Source: Acidimicrobiaceae bacterium
Lineage (GTDB): Bacteria > Actinomycetota > Acidimicrobiia > Acidimicrobiales > Palsa-688
DNA: 26,904 nt
NCBI GenBank assembly: GCA_030838025.1
Contig: JAUTXM010000127.1
Coordinates: 1-26,904, forward strand
Reading direction: 5' to 3'
Part shown: positions 14,153 to 22,266 of the stretch, in pieces
Layout of the letters: every line of letters begins with the position of its first letter
How positions within the stretch are numbered: position 1 is the first letter of the stretch
Position numbers and translations under genes: made by a program
The notes under the pieces: model-generated
Seen by the model: only the letters and a program-made list of their open reading frames with translations
Told to the model about the DNA's origin: nothing
Database searches by the model: none

Positions 14153-16459
14153 TCAACCGGTGCCGGCGTCGGGGCCGACGGGACCGTCGAGCTGTTCGAT
14201 CAGGGTGTCGAGCATCTCGTGGTCCAGGCCGCTTCCCGGGAACGCCGCCAGGGTGCGCAGGGGGAAGCTACCGATCACCTTGCGCAGTTCCTCGTCACCA
14301 CCCACGACCCCTCGTGGTCGCCCGGTTTCGTCGGTGCCCACCGCGGCCCGCAAGGCCACGGATCCGGCGGGGTCGGCGAGCCATTCGTCGAGGGTCGACA
14401 TCGCACCGAGTGGCGGGCGGATCGGCTGGGCCGCGATGTCGAGCGTTGCCCTGCACCTGAGATCACGCGATGAGGCGCCGACGGCGATCTCGAAATGACC
14501 CGCTTCCAGCACCCAGCCGTGTCGTGCGACCGACCAGTAGGACAGGTCGCGGCTGGCGAGCCGGAGGGTCACCGTTGTGGCCTCTCCCGGCGCCAGGCTG
14601 ACCTTGGTGAACCGCTTCAGCTCCCGCAGCGGGCGGGCCACCGACGCCTCGACGTCTCGCACGTAGAGCTGCACCACCTCCTTGCCGGCCCGGCTCCCGG
14701 TGTTGGTCACGACGCAACTCACGGAGATCTCGAGGTCACCATCGTCGTGGCGGCCCGACACCCGGGCAGAGAGGTCCCGGTACTCGAAGGTGGTGTACGA
14801 CAGGCCGTGGCCGAAGGGATAGCTGACCGGCTGCTCCAGTGCGTCGTGACCGCGGTAGCCGACGAAGATGCCCTCGCCGTAGTGCACCTGACCCGAATCG
14901 CCGGGGAAGTTCAGGTACGAGGGGGTGTCCTGGAGGCGCCGGGGAAGGGACTCGGCCAGCCGTCCCGACGGGTTGGCCCGACCGAACAGCAGGTCGGCCG
15001 CGGCGCCCCCGCCGGCCTGACCGGACAGCCAGCATTCCAGCACCGCCTTGGCGTGATCCTCCCAGTCCGAGAGGCGGACGGCGGAGCCGTTGGCCAGGAC
15101 GACCACGATGCCGGGATTCGCCTCCGCCAGTTCCGCCAGGAGCCTGGTCTGACTCGGCGGCAGGTCCAGATGGGTGCGGTCGACGCCCTCCGACTCGTCC
15201 CTGTCGGGCAACCCCAGGAACACGACGACCACCTCGGCGCCCCTCGCCAGCGCCACGGCTTCACGTCGCAGGGCCGCGTTTCCTTCGACCTGGTCGGCGT
15301 CGATGTCGAAGCCGGGCGCGAACGCAACCTCCACGCCGGGCGGGGCCAGGGCAAGGATTTCGTCGAGCGCGTTGTCGAGCCGGGTCGGGTTGACCTGCGA
15401 GCTGCCCGCGCCCTGATAGCGAGGCGTCCGGGCGAACGCTCCGATGACCGCGATCGTGGCGCCCACCTGAGGCTGCAACGGGAGGATCTGGTCCTCGTTC
15501 TTCAACAGCACGGCGCACCCCTGGGCGGCCGTGCGAGCCAGGGCGTGGTGCTCATCGGCGTCGAACGAGGCGCCGGTCCCGACCGCAGCAGTGCGCCCGG
15601 CCTGGTCCACCAACGCGAGGATCCGGGTGACCGCGGCATCGAGGAGGGATTCGTCGAGGTCACCGGCGCGCACCGCCGCCACGATCTGCGCCTCGCTTAC
15701 GCCCAGATTCGGGGGCATCTCCAGGTCGAGTCCCGCCGCCAGCGCCGCCACGCGGTCATGCACCGCGCCCCAGTCCGACATGACCAGTCCCCGAAAGCCC
15801 CACTCGCCCCGCAGCACCTCGGTGAGGAGCTGCCGGTGCTGCGACGCATACGTGCCGTTGACCCTGTTGTAGGCGCACATGACCGTCCACGGCTGCGCCT
15901 GTGTCACGACCCGCTCGAAGCCCGTCAGATAGATCTCCCGCAGCGTCCGCTCGTCGATGGCGGCGCTGACCCGCAGTCGATCCGTTTCCTGGTTGTTGGC
16001 CGCGAAGTGCTTCACGCATGCCCCGACCCCCTGGCTCTGGATGCCTTGGACGATCGCGGCCGCCAAATCGCCCGAGAGGACCGGGTCCTCCGACAGGTAC
16101 TCGAAGTTGCGCCCGCAGAGGGGGGAACGCTTGATATTGAGTCCTGGCCCCAGCACGACGGCGACGTCGAGGGCCCGGGCTTCACGGCCCAAGGCGGCGC
16201 CCACGCGCTCCAGCAGGGCGACATCCCACGACGAGCCCAAGGCCGACGCAGTCGGGAAGCAGGTGGCGGGAACACTGCCCGCCAATCCCAGGTGATCGGC
16301 CTCCTCGGGCTGGGTGCGCAGCCCGTGGGGCCCGTCGGACAGCCGGATCGCCGGGATCCCCAGCCGATCGATGGCCCGGGTATGCCAGAAGTCGGAGCCC
16401 AGACACAGCGAGGCCTTTTCTTCCAGGGTCAGCCGGCCGACCTCGCAGGGGATTGTCAC
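14153..16459 (-). CDS. Glycoside hydrolase family 3 (beta-glucosidase-like)
   Basis: A 768-residue GH3 enzyme hydrolysing beta-linked glycosides; likely beta-glucosidase or beta-xylosidase activity. The (alpha/beta)8 domain has LSDGPHGLR, KHFAANNQE (about 150-158) and GLVMSDWGA, whose Asp (about 229) is the nucleophile. The second domain has LKNEDQILPL and RDESEGVDRTHLDLP, whose Glu fits the usual acid/base. A C-terminal Fn3-like domain (FGHGLSYTTFEY, GKEVVQLYVRD, RELKRFTKVSLAPGEA) follows, plus about 90 extra residues. No signal peptide, so it is probably intracellular and acts on imported oligosaccharides. GTG 16459 is preferred over GTG 16525, which falls in the loop of a terminator-like hairpin. 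No sugar transporter is in the window. Confidence 0.93.
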   Translation of the reverse strand: MTIPCEVGRLTLEEKASLCLGSDFWHTRAIDRLGIPAIRLSDGPHGLRTQPEEADHLGLAGSVPATCFPTASALGSSWDVALLERVGAALGREARALDVAVVLGPGLNIKRSPLCGRNFEYLSEDPVLSGDLAAAIVQGIQSQGVGACVKHFAANNQETDRLRVSAAIDERTLREIYLTGFERVVTQAQPWTVMCAYNRVNGTYASQHRQLLTEVLRGEWGFRGLVMSDWGAVHDRVAALAAGLDLEMPPNLGVSEAQIVAAVRAGDLDESLLDAAVTRILALVDQAGRTAAVGTGASFDADEHHALARTAAQGCAVLLKNEDQILPLQPQVGATIAVIGAFARTPRYQGAGSSQVNPTRLDNALDEILALAPPGVEVAFAPGFDIDADQVEGNAALRREAVALARGAEVVVVFLGLPDRDESEGVDRTHLDLPPSQTRLLAELAEANPGIVVVLANGSAVRLSDWEDHAKAVLECWLSGQAGGGAAADLLFGRANPSGRLAESLPRRLQDTPSYLNFPGDSGQVHYGEGIFVGYRGHDALEQPVSYPFGHGLSYTTFEYRDLSARVSGRHDDGDLEISVSCVVTNTGSRAGKEVVQLYVRDVEASVARPLRELKRFTKVSLAPGEATTVTLRLASRDLSYWSVARHGWVLEAGHFEIAVGASSRDLRCRATLDIAAQPIRPPLGAMSTLDEWLADPAGSVALRAAVGTDETGRPRGVVGGDEELRKVIGSFPLRTLAAFPGSGLDHEMLDTLIEQLDGPVGPDAGTG

Positions 16460-16492
16460 CGCGTGCCGCGCCGACCCTGCGATGCCAGGGCG

Positions 16493-16543
16493 GGGAAAAT
16501 GCCTCCCGCCGCCCGTGTCTCGCACCTCGGGAGGTATTTTCCC
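16493..16543 (-). terminator. Rho-independent terminator after the P450 gene
   Basis: GGGAAAATGCCTCCCG (16493-16508) and CGGGAGGTATTTTCCC (16528-16543) pair over 16 bases with a single non-Watson-Crick position and a 19-base loop. The GC stem is flanked by A and T runs on both sides, as in bidirectional intrinsic terminators. It lies 37 bases past the P450 stop and upstream of the glycosidase. Confidence 0.65.
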
Positions 16544-16579
16544 GAATTCGTTTTCGAGCCCCGATCGGCGGCGGGCACG

Positions 16580-17920
16580 TTAGGCAACTCCGCCCGAGCG
16601 GGTTCGCAGCGAGACCCGGAGGCCGTCGTGGGGCTCGGGCGGGAGGGTGTTCCAGCGCATGGTGAAGTCCTGGGCGGGCACTTGCCACTCGTAGCCCCGG
16701 ACGACCAGCGTGAGGAACAGCAGGGTCAAGACCGTCGAGTACTCGAGGCCCAGGCACTGGTGCCCGATGGGCGGCGCCGCCCCCTGGGGGATGAAGGCCA
16801 GCCGGTGCTGGTCGCCCTCGGCCCGTTCGGGGCCGAAGCGATCCGGGTCGAAGCGGGCGGGCTGGCGGAACAGGCGAGGGTCGGTGTTGCAGAGGTGCAG
16901 CGACAGGTACACCCGCCAGCCCTCCCGCACCCGAAGTCCGGCGCACGTGAAGCTGCGCTGGGCCCGACCGAACGCCAGCGGAACGAGTGGGACGAAGCGC
17001 TTCGTCTCCAGCACGACCCGGGTGGCGAGTTGGAGGCGGCGCAGGGCCTCGAGCGTTACCGGCCCGGTCTTCGCGTGGTCACGAATCTCCGACGCGCACC
17101 GCCGCGCCAGCTCAGGCTGCTCGGCCAGCTGGCGCAGCACTTCGGCCATCAGGGCATAGACGACAAACCCGGCGATGACGATGTGGTGCACCTCGAGTAC
17201 CGCCTCGTCATCGGTGTACGCCCGTCCGTCGTCGGCCCGGGCGGCCAGCAGCCGCGACAAGCCATCGTCGGACGGGTGGCGGCGATGCTCGACGATCGTC
17301 GCCCCGATGGTGGTCAGCAACCGGTCGCGCGCCTGGCGGGCGCGGCCGTACGGCGTGGCGGGAAGGGCCAGCGGGGGGGATACGAACCCCTTGAGCACGG
17401 TGGCGTAGTCCCGGCAGATGGCGTCGGTCCTCGGGCCCGGTTCGAAGCCGAGCAGGTTGAGGCAGATCGCCTCGATCGCCAGCTTGCGCAGCTCGGCGGT
17501 GGCCGAGAACTCGCCTGCCTCTGCCCACCCCGCCAGCCGGTGCTCGATGAGGCCCTGCAGCCCGGGCAGGTACCCCGCCAGGGAGCCCCGGTCGAAGGCG
17601 GTGAGGGCCATCGACTTGAGGGCGTGGTGGCGGGGTCCGTCGTACATCTCCATGTTGACGCCGCCGAACAGGTCGACGATCGGGAAGGCGTGGGCGTCGG
17701 CGCGGCTGATGTTTCGGTCGTCGTAGAACGCCTCGGCGCCCTCGATCCCGGCGAGGAACACCGTCGTGCGGCCCAGCAGCCGGGACTTGAAAACGTCCCC
17801 GTGGCGCGCCCGGCGCACGTCGAGGAAATCGAAGGGGTTGTGCAGCACGGCCAGCGACTCGCCCAAATAAGGAAGGCCGAGCTTCCCGGGGGGAACGCTG
17901 TTCCTGGCGCCATTGCTCAT
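16580..17920 (-). CDS. Cytochrome P450 with atypical I helix
   Basis: A 446-residue P450. The K-helix E-x-x-R is ETKR (Glu305, Arg308), the meander has FDPDRF, and the haem loop is FIPQGAAPPIGHQCLG with ligand Cys389; His takes the usual Arg/His position before it. The I helix reads IVIAGFVVYALMAE (247-260): where most P450s have A/G-G-x-D/E-T, this has Gly-Phe-Val-Val, so the acid-alcohol pair for O2 activation is missing. The haem loop PQG...GHQC recalls the CYP152 peroxygenases. Peroxide-driven or non-monooxygenase chemistry is therefore possible, but this is inference. No ferredoxin or reductase gene is adjacent. ATG 17920 has TAGCGT 12 bases upstream and is divergent from the SnoaL-like gene. 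Confidence 0.92.
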   Translation of the reverse strand: MSNGARNSVPPGKLGLPYLGESLAVLHNPFDFLDVRRARHGDVFKSRLLGRTTVFLAGIEGAEAFYDDRNISRADAHAFPIVDLFGGVNMEMYDGPRHHALKSMALTAFDRGSLAGYLPGLQGLIEHRLAGWAEAGEFSATAELRKLAIEAICLNLLGFEPGPRTDAICRDYATVLKGFVSPPLALPATPYGRARQARDRLLTTIGATIVEHRRHPSDDGLSRLLAARADDGRAYTDDEAVLEVHHIVIAGFVVYALMAEVLRQLAEQPELARRCASEIRDHAKTGPVTLEALRRLQLATRVVLETKRFVPLVPLAFGRAQRSFTCAGLRVREGWRVYLSLHLCNTDPRLFRQPARFDPDRFGPERAEGDQHRLAFIPQGAAPPIGHQCLGLEYSTVLTLLFLTLVVRGYEWQVPAQDFTMRWNTLPPEPHDGLRVSLRTRSGGVA

Positions 17921-17932
17921 GAGTGGCGGACA

Positions 17933-17959
17933 ACGCTACTTCACAGCCGCTGGTAGGGT
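17933..17959. promoter_or_regulatory. Overlapping divergent -10 elements
   Basis: In the 45-base spacer between the P450 and SnoaL-like genes, TAGCGT on the minus strand (plus 17933-17938) serves the P450 gene and TAGGGT on the plus strand (17954-17959) lies exactly six bases before GTG 17966. The two promoters must overlap, so the genes are likely co-controlled or mutually exclusive. Confidence 0.5.
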
Positions 17960-17965
17960 CCGACC

Positions 17966-18508
17966 GTGGCCGCCGAAGGGGAGCTGCGGGATCGGCACGT
18001 CGCGAAAGTCCTCGAGCACATGCGCCTCGAGAACGAGCACGACTTTCCCAAGTGCATCGACGTCTTCGGACGAGCGCGCTACGAGATCGTCGCCACCGGC
18101 GAGATCCACGACGGGGTGTCGGGCGTGGCGTCCTTCCTGCAACAAAACCGCACCGCATTTCCCGACTTCCGCTTCGAGCCAACCTTGGTGACGCCGGGGG
18201 ACGACGCCGTGCTGGTGGAGGGAAGCTTTACCGGCACCCATGAGGGCAACTGGCGCGGCCTGCCGGCCACGGGACGCTCCGTCGACTTCCGCATGGCGGT
18301 GATCTTCCAGTTCGACGGGGAGGACCTCGTCGGCGAGCGGATCTACTTCGATCTGAGCACGCCGTTGCGCCAGTTGGGCGTGGCACGCGACCCCCTCACG
18401 CTCGGGGGACAGTTGACAACGGCGCTCAATCACCCCGTCACGATCGCCCGGGCGCTCTACCGTGCCGCCCGTCGCGGCCTGAAGGGCCGAACCGCCCGCG
18501 AGCGTTAG
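17966..18508 (+). CDS. SnoaL-like/ester-cyclase-type protein (NTF2 fold)
   Basis: A 180-residue protein with an NTF2-like cone fold, of the SnoaL/ester cyclase type: FPDFRFEPTLVTPGDDAVLVEGSFTGTHEGNWRGLPATG and FQFDGEDLVGERIYFD are the classic strands, the first with the family's P-x-x-G turn (GLPATGRSVDF). Such proteins range from polyketide cyclases to unknown small-molecule binders. The last 45 residues form an extra Arg-rich tail. It is divergent from the P450, with its own leaderless -10, and its stop overlaps the next gene by one base (TAG/GTG), so that gene is coupled. A role in the same secondary pathway as the P450 is possible but unproven. Confidence 0.85.
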   Translation: MAAEGELRDRHVAKVLEHMRLENEHDFPKCIDVFGRARYEIVATGEIHDGVSGVASFLQQNRTAFPDFRFEPTLVTPGDDAVLVEGSFTGTHEGNWRGLPATGRSVDFRMAVIFQFDGEDLVGERIYFDLSTPLRQLGVARDPLTLGGQLTTALNHPVTIARALYRAARRGLKGRTARER

Positions 18509-18930
18509 TGGCGCAGCGGTTCACGCAGGCATTCCCGGTTGGGGAGGACGCGCTGTGGCGAGCGCTGCGGGCCTCGTTGCCTCGGGTCACCACCCAGGCG
18601 ACATTCTGGGAGCAGGCCCGTCGGGTCCACTGGTCAACTAACGCCACCGCCTTTTCGTGGGGGCAGTCGTTCGACTCGTCGGTCGAGGCGGCCGGGGATG
18701 GCTCGTCGGTCCTCACGCTTACCGGCAAGAGCCCTGTCCGGCCGAGCTTCGGTGACCGTGGTCGGAGGGAGGCGATCTTCCAGTCGCTCGTCGACGGTGT
18801 TTCCGAAACGCTGTCGCGGCCGGCGGCGGGGGGCGGCGAGGTTCCCACCGAGGATCGAGTCAGGTATTGGAACGGCGTCGAGTGGACCGTCGAGCCTCCT
18901 CCCGCTCCCGCTCCCGCTCCCGGCGGCTGA
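18508..18930 (+). CDS. Unknown protein with YWNG-x-x-WT C-terminal motif
   Basis: A 140-residue protein I do not recognise as a whole. The first 100 residues read like a small SRPBCC-like or other sheet/helix domain (FPVGEDALWRALRASLP, then SVLTLTGKSP). The C-terminus has VRYWNGVEWT, which matches the tryptophan motif of DUF2510 (YWDG-x-x-WT), usually at the N-terminus of actinobacterial membrane proteins, followed here by a Pro/Ala tail. No signal peptide. GTG 18508 shares one base with the preceding stop codon, so translation is coupled to the SnoaL-like gene. Confidence 0.75.
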   Translation: MAQRFTQAFPVGEDALWRALRASLPRVTTQATFWEQARRVHWSTNATAFSWGQSFDSSVEAAGDGSSVLTLTGKSPVRPSFGDRGRREAIFQSLVDGVSETLSRPAAGGGEVPTEDRVRYWNGVEWTVEPPPAPAPAPGG

Positions 18931-19001
18931 CGCCGTTCGCAGCTGACTGCATCGCCCTTTCCCTGTCGATGCGCCCGCGGCACCTGTCCGACACTGGGCG
19001 T

Positions 19002-19110
19002 GGTCGGCGGCAAGCGGCAGGCGCCATGCGGCGGTCGGCAGGCGGCAGGGGGCGGTCGGCGGCAAGCGGCATCCGGCGGTCGGCAGGCCGCAGGCCGCGC
19101 CCCCGGCGAG
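19002..19110. repeat. GC-rich tandem repeat, about 52-base period
   Basis: GGTCGGCGGCAAGCGGCA is repeated exactly at 19002-19019 and 19054-19071. Each copy is followed by GGCGGTCGGCAGGC-type sequence, giving about two units of a 52-base repeat. It is related in reverse orientation to the block at 1929-2040. It is translatable but low complexity, so it is taken as spacer before the gene at 19141. Confidence 0.7.
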
Positions 19111-19140
19111 CGGCGGCGGTCCATCGACCATGCTTGGCCG

Positions 19141-19596
19141 ATGGAGCTTTCCCTCTTCGACGAGGTGGCCGACGCTCTGCAAGGGCTGGTGCCTCGCGAG
19201 CTGGGCCAACTCCGGTACCGGGCTCGCCGATTCGGTATCAAGGTCTGGTTCGACGAGGAGACGCCGCCCCGGGAGCACTACGAGGCGCAGGTCATCAGCC
19301 CTGATCACGTCGAGGAAGCAGCGGTGACGGCACTGGAGGTGGGATTTCACGCCGAGCACCCGCAGGAATCCGACAACGAAGCGGTTGCCGCCCACCTCCT
19401 TGCCGCGGAGCGCGTGTGGCGCGCCCAGATCGGCGACGAGGCGACGATCGGGCCCTTTCTCGGGAGGAATGGCTGGCGCCGGCTCTCCGAAACCTGGCCC
19501 GACCCCGACCTCGACGCGGCCGAACTGGTCTTCGAGGTCGCGGCCCGTCTCACCGACTACATCCTGGCGGTCGAGCCCGTGCGACGCACCCGCTGA
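19141..19596 (+). CDS. Conserved-looking unknown protein (151 aa)
   Basis: A soluble acidic protein not assigned to a family. It starts MELSLFDEVADALQ, and continues with a basic-aromatic segment (LRYRARRFGIKVWFDEE), EHYEAQV, and a C-terminal half rich in Asp/Trp (WRRLSETWPDPDLDAAELVFE). The composition is normal and coding-like, unlike the repeat before it. ATG 19141 is used because the in-frame extension to 19000 only translates the tandem repeat. No Shine-Dalgarno is evident. No export signal or membrane helix; no functional hint from the neighbours. Confidence 0.75.
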   Translation: MELSLFDEVADALQGLVPRELGQLRYRARRFGIKVWFDEETPPREHYEAQVISPDHVEEAAVTALEVGFHAEHPQESDNEAVAAHLLAAERVWRAQIGDEATIGPFLGRNGWRRLSETWPDPDLDAAELVFEVAARLTDYILAVEPVRRTR

Positions 19597-19694
19597 GCAG
19601 ACGCGGTCTTCCTCGACCCCGGCTCACCGCATAGGCGGCAGGCGGGCCATCCCGGCCGAGCGACCGGCCGCCAAGGCCTTCGTATGGTCGCGTT

Positions 19695-20147
19695 TCACGA
19701 CTGCGGAAAGCACGCCAGGCAAGCGAACTTGCCCGCTCCAAGCGCGACCTGCACCGGTACCTTTTCGATAGGGGCCGGTGCTCCGCCCCTACTCGCGACT
19801 GCGTTCTGACCCCGGGCAAGCCACTCGCAGTCGGCCGACCGATGGAATGCTGCGCTCCATCCCGTGGTCATCAACACCACGGCGGGATACGGGTGCGACT
19901 TGCACCGAGCGCACCAAGGAAGGTTGTCCTCCTCACATGGAGCACCTTCGTACCACCATGCGTCGTTGGTCGCTCGGGCCGCGATCCGGGCCAGTTTGGG
20001 GCTCTGCGAGACAGCCGAAAGAACCGCTTGATCGGGGAGCTCGGCGAGCGTTGCAACTTCTGGACGCGCCAGGAAGGAGCGCCGCTGACCATCAGTCAAT
20101 CCGCCGTACACCCGTTCCCACAGTTGCAGGATGGCATCAGCATTCAT
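19695..20147 (-). CDS. Unknown protein with zinc-ribbon-like cysteines (150 aa)
   Basis: Residues 1-60 are a helical region (DAILQLWERVYGGLTDGQRR). The rest carries putative metal ligands: Cys79 and Cys82 in CARCK, His102 and Cys107 in FHRSADCEWL, and Cys143 and Cys146 in CLAC near the C-terminus. The H-x4-C...C-x2-C arrangement resembles small treble-clef/zinc-ribbon domains used for nucleic-acid or protein binding. The protein is not assigned to a known family. ATG 20147. It is the last of three minus-strand genes after the LigD-type polymerase and converges with the gene at 19141. Confidence 0.75.
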   Translation of the reverse strand: MNADAILQLWERVYGGLTDGQRRSFLARPEVATLAELPDQAVLSAVSQSPKLARIAARATNDAWWYEGAPCEEDNLPWCARCKSHPYPAVVLMTTGWSAAFHRSADCEWLARGQNAVASRGGAPAPIEKVPVQVALGAGKFACLACFPQS

Positions 20148-20590
20148 CGGCGCTTACTTTCTCAGATGCACCTCGGTGGTCGGCGACACTTCGTCAGCGG
20201 CGGCCACTGATGGAGCGATGGGTGAGGGTCCGTATGCCACATTACGGGGCCACGTCGTCCGTGCTGCCAGCAGCGGATTGGCCAGCGCCCTTGGCGCCCT
20301 GTTGGCCTCGGTGGTTGGTGGAGGCGGTTGATGATGCCCCGCCCCCGTCCACGAGGGCCGCATACACTGCATCGCTCGAGTGCGTTTCGGGGGCATCCGC
20401 ATCCTGCGTCGGGCCATCCGGGGCGGGTTGCAACGCTTCGCCGACGAGCCGGCTGCCGACCGGGCCATTTTTCCCATCATGTCGGAATGAGCGCCCGATG
20501 ATCGCCATATGTTCGCGGCGCTCCTCGTTGAAAACCCTCGTCGCCGGAGCCCGGACCGAGCAGCAAATGCGACTCTCTGGGGTAAATGCC
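20148..20590. other. 443-base region with one doubtful small gene
   Basis: Between the zinc-ribbon-like gene and the LigD-type gene. Apart from the possible 88-codon minus-strand frame at 20242-20508, I see no gene, hairpin terminator or repeat. Confidence 0.5.
20242..20508 (-). CDS. Possible small protein (88 aa)
   Basis: Start ATG 20508 is preceded by GAGGAG at about 12 bases, a little far. The product starts MAIIGRSFRHDGKN and becomes rich in Gly, Ala, Ser, Asp and Pro, so it would be disordered. Third codon positions are mostly G or C, which supports coding, but the frame has no recognised domain and other frames are also open here. Weakly supported. Confidence 0.35.
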   Translation of the reverse strand: MAIIGRSFRHDGKNGPVGSRLVGEALQPAPDGPTQDADAPETHSSDAVYAALVDGGGASSTASTNHRGQQGAKGAGQSAAGSTDDVAP

Positions 20591-21553
20591 TCAGTCGCCA
20601 CCCGGGTCGGACACCCCAGCGGCCTCGTCTCGCCCCGCCCACTCCAGCAACGGCTCGAGAGAGAATACCGCGTCATCGATTCCCTCGTGCAGGTCGCCGA
20701 CAGCGGCGACCCGAATGGGGACGGTCGCGATGTTGAGGTCCTCTGGATGCACGTCGTCGACCTCGTCCCAGGTGATGGGTGTCGAAACGGTGGCTTCCGG
20801 GACGCCGCGCAGCGAATAGGCGCTGGCGATGGTGTGATCACGGGCGTTTTGGTTGTAATCGACGAAAACCTTGTCGGGGGGCCGATCCTTTCGCCACCAG
20901 GTGGTCGTCACATCGTCCGGTGCCCGGCGTTCGACCTCTCGGGCAAATGCCAGCGCGGCTCGGCGCACATCACCAAAGCCCCATTGCGGCTGGACCCGAA
21001 CATAGACGTGCAACCCCGACCCCCCCGACGTTTTCGGCCAGCCGACCGCGCCAAGTTCGTCCAAGATCTCGCGACAAATGTGGGCCACGCGTCGGACGGT
21101 GTCAAACTCGCACCCCGGCATCGGGTCGAGATCGATGCGCCATTCATCGGGGCGTTCGGTGTCCGCCCGGCGCGAGTTCCAGGGGTGAAACTCGACCGTC
21201 GACATCTGAACCGCCCAAATGACACTCGCCAGACTGGTCACACACAACTCGTCGGCGTGCCGGCCGGACGGAAAATCGACCCGGACGGTCTCGACCCACG
21301 AGGGAGCTCCATGAGGCAAGCGCTTCTGATGCACCTTCTCGCCGCTCACTCCCTCGGGAAAGCGGTGCAACATGCACGGCCGATCACGCAGGGCCCGTAC
21401 GATCCCGTCGCCGACGCTCAGGTAATAGCGAGCCACGTCGAGCTTCGTCGCCCCGCGGGCCGGGAAGTACACCCGGTCGGGGTTCGAAATTCGCACCGTG
21501 CGGTCACCCACCGGCACCTCCACCGCCGGGGCCTTGCTGCTCGGGCCGGCCAT
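20591..21553 (-). CDS. LigD-type primase-polymerase domain, stand-alone
   Basis: A 320-residue protein of the archaeo-eukaryotic-primase type found as the polymerase domain of bacterial LigD. Motifs are SNPDRVYFP, HRFPEGVSGEKVHQKRLP, the catalytic RIDLDPMPG (Asp141, Asp143), TSGGSGLHVYV (motif II with His182), and VFVDYNQNARDHTIASAYS (third Asp). In LigD this domain fills gaps with ribonucleotides during end joining. No ligase or nuclease domain is attached, and no Ku gene is in the window. ATG 21553 is used; TAGGTT lies six bases upstream, a leaderless layout. Confidence 0.92.
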   Translation of the reverse strand: MAGPSSKAPAVEVPVGDRTVRISNPDRVYFPARGATKLDVARYYLSVGDGIVRALRDRPCMLHRFPEGVSGEKVHQKRLPHGAPSWVETVRVDFPSGRHADELCVTSLASVIWAVQMSTVEFHPWNSRRADTERPDEWRIDLDPMPGCEFDTVRRVAHICREILDELGAVGWPKTSGGSGLHVYVRVQPQWGFGDVRRAALAFAREVERRAPDDVTTTWWRKDRPPDKVFVDYNQNARDHTIASAYSLRGVPEATVSTPITWDEVDDVHPEDLNIATVPIRVAAVGDLHEGIDDAVFSLEPLLEWAGRDEAAGVSDPGGD

Positions 21554-21559
21554 CAAGCC

Positions 21560-21565
21560 AACCTA
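21560..21565 (-). promoter_or_regulatory. -10 element (TAGGTT), leaderless start of the LigD-type gene
   Basis: On the minus strand, TAGGTT is followed by six bases (GGCTTG) and ATG 21553. Same geometry as at 3288, 8153 and 17954. Confidence 0.45.
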
Positions 21566-21811
21566 CCGTGACACGCTCGGTCACCGAGTGGGCTCACACC
21601 GCCCTGGCAGCCGACACGCCGTCCTGACCTATGTAGCGCACCGGCTGTTGCTCGCCCTCCCTAACGGACGAGTCCACCGACGTGCCTGACGACGAATGGG
21701 CCGCCTGGTCTGACCACCGACGCCGATGGCCACCTCGGGGGCGTGACGCGACCAAATCCACCGGGCAAACCCGCCTAACGGACCTTCATCGGACCGTTCC
21801 CATCCTGGCCC

Positions 21812-22054
<243 letters not shown>

Positions 22055-22266
22055 CCGGGTTGCCCTCTCACCGCCTTCCCGGGAGGCCTAAGGGCCGGTT
22101 CGGTTTCATTGTTGCCACAAACCGATGAAATAGATACATCGAGTGGCAAGAATGGTTTTGCCGGTCGCTCAAGCGCCGCCCGGGTCGGCTGGCGTCGGGC
22201 AACAACGTTGCGTGGGACACCGCGCCGAGAATGCCGTTGCGCTGATCTCTGGCCGCCGACGCGGTC

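Noticed and set aside
14495..17956. Plus-strand frame of 1153 codons opposite the glycosidase and P450
   Set aside because: It is the antisense shadow of two clear genes: the product is low-complexity, rich in Arg, Gly, Gln and His, without domains.
19778..21571. Plus-strand frame of 597 codons opposite the LigD-type gene
   Set aside because: It overlaps a recognised polymerase on the other strand and has no domain or ribosome site.
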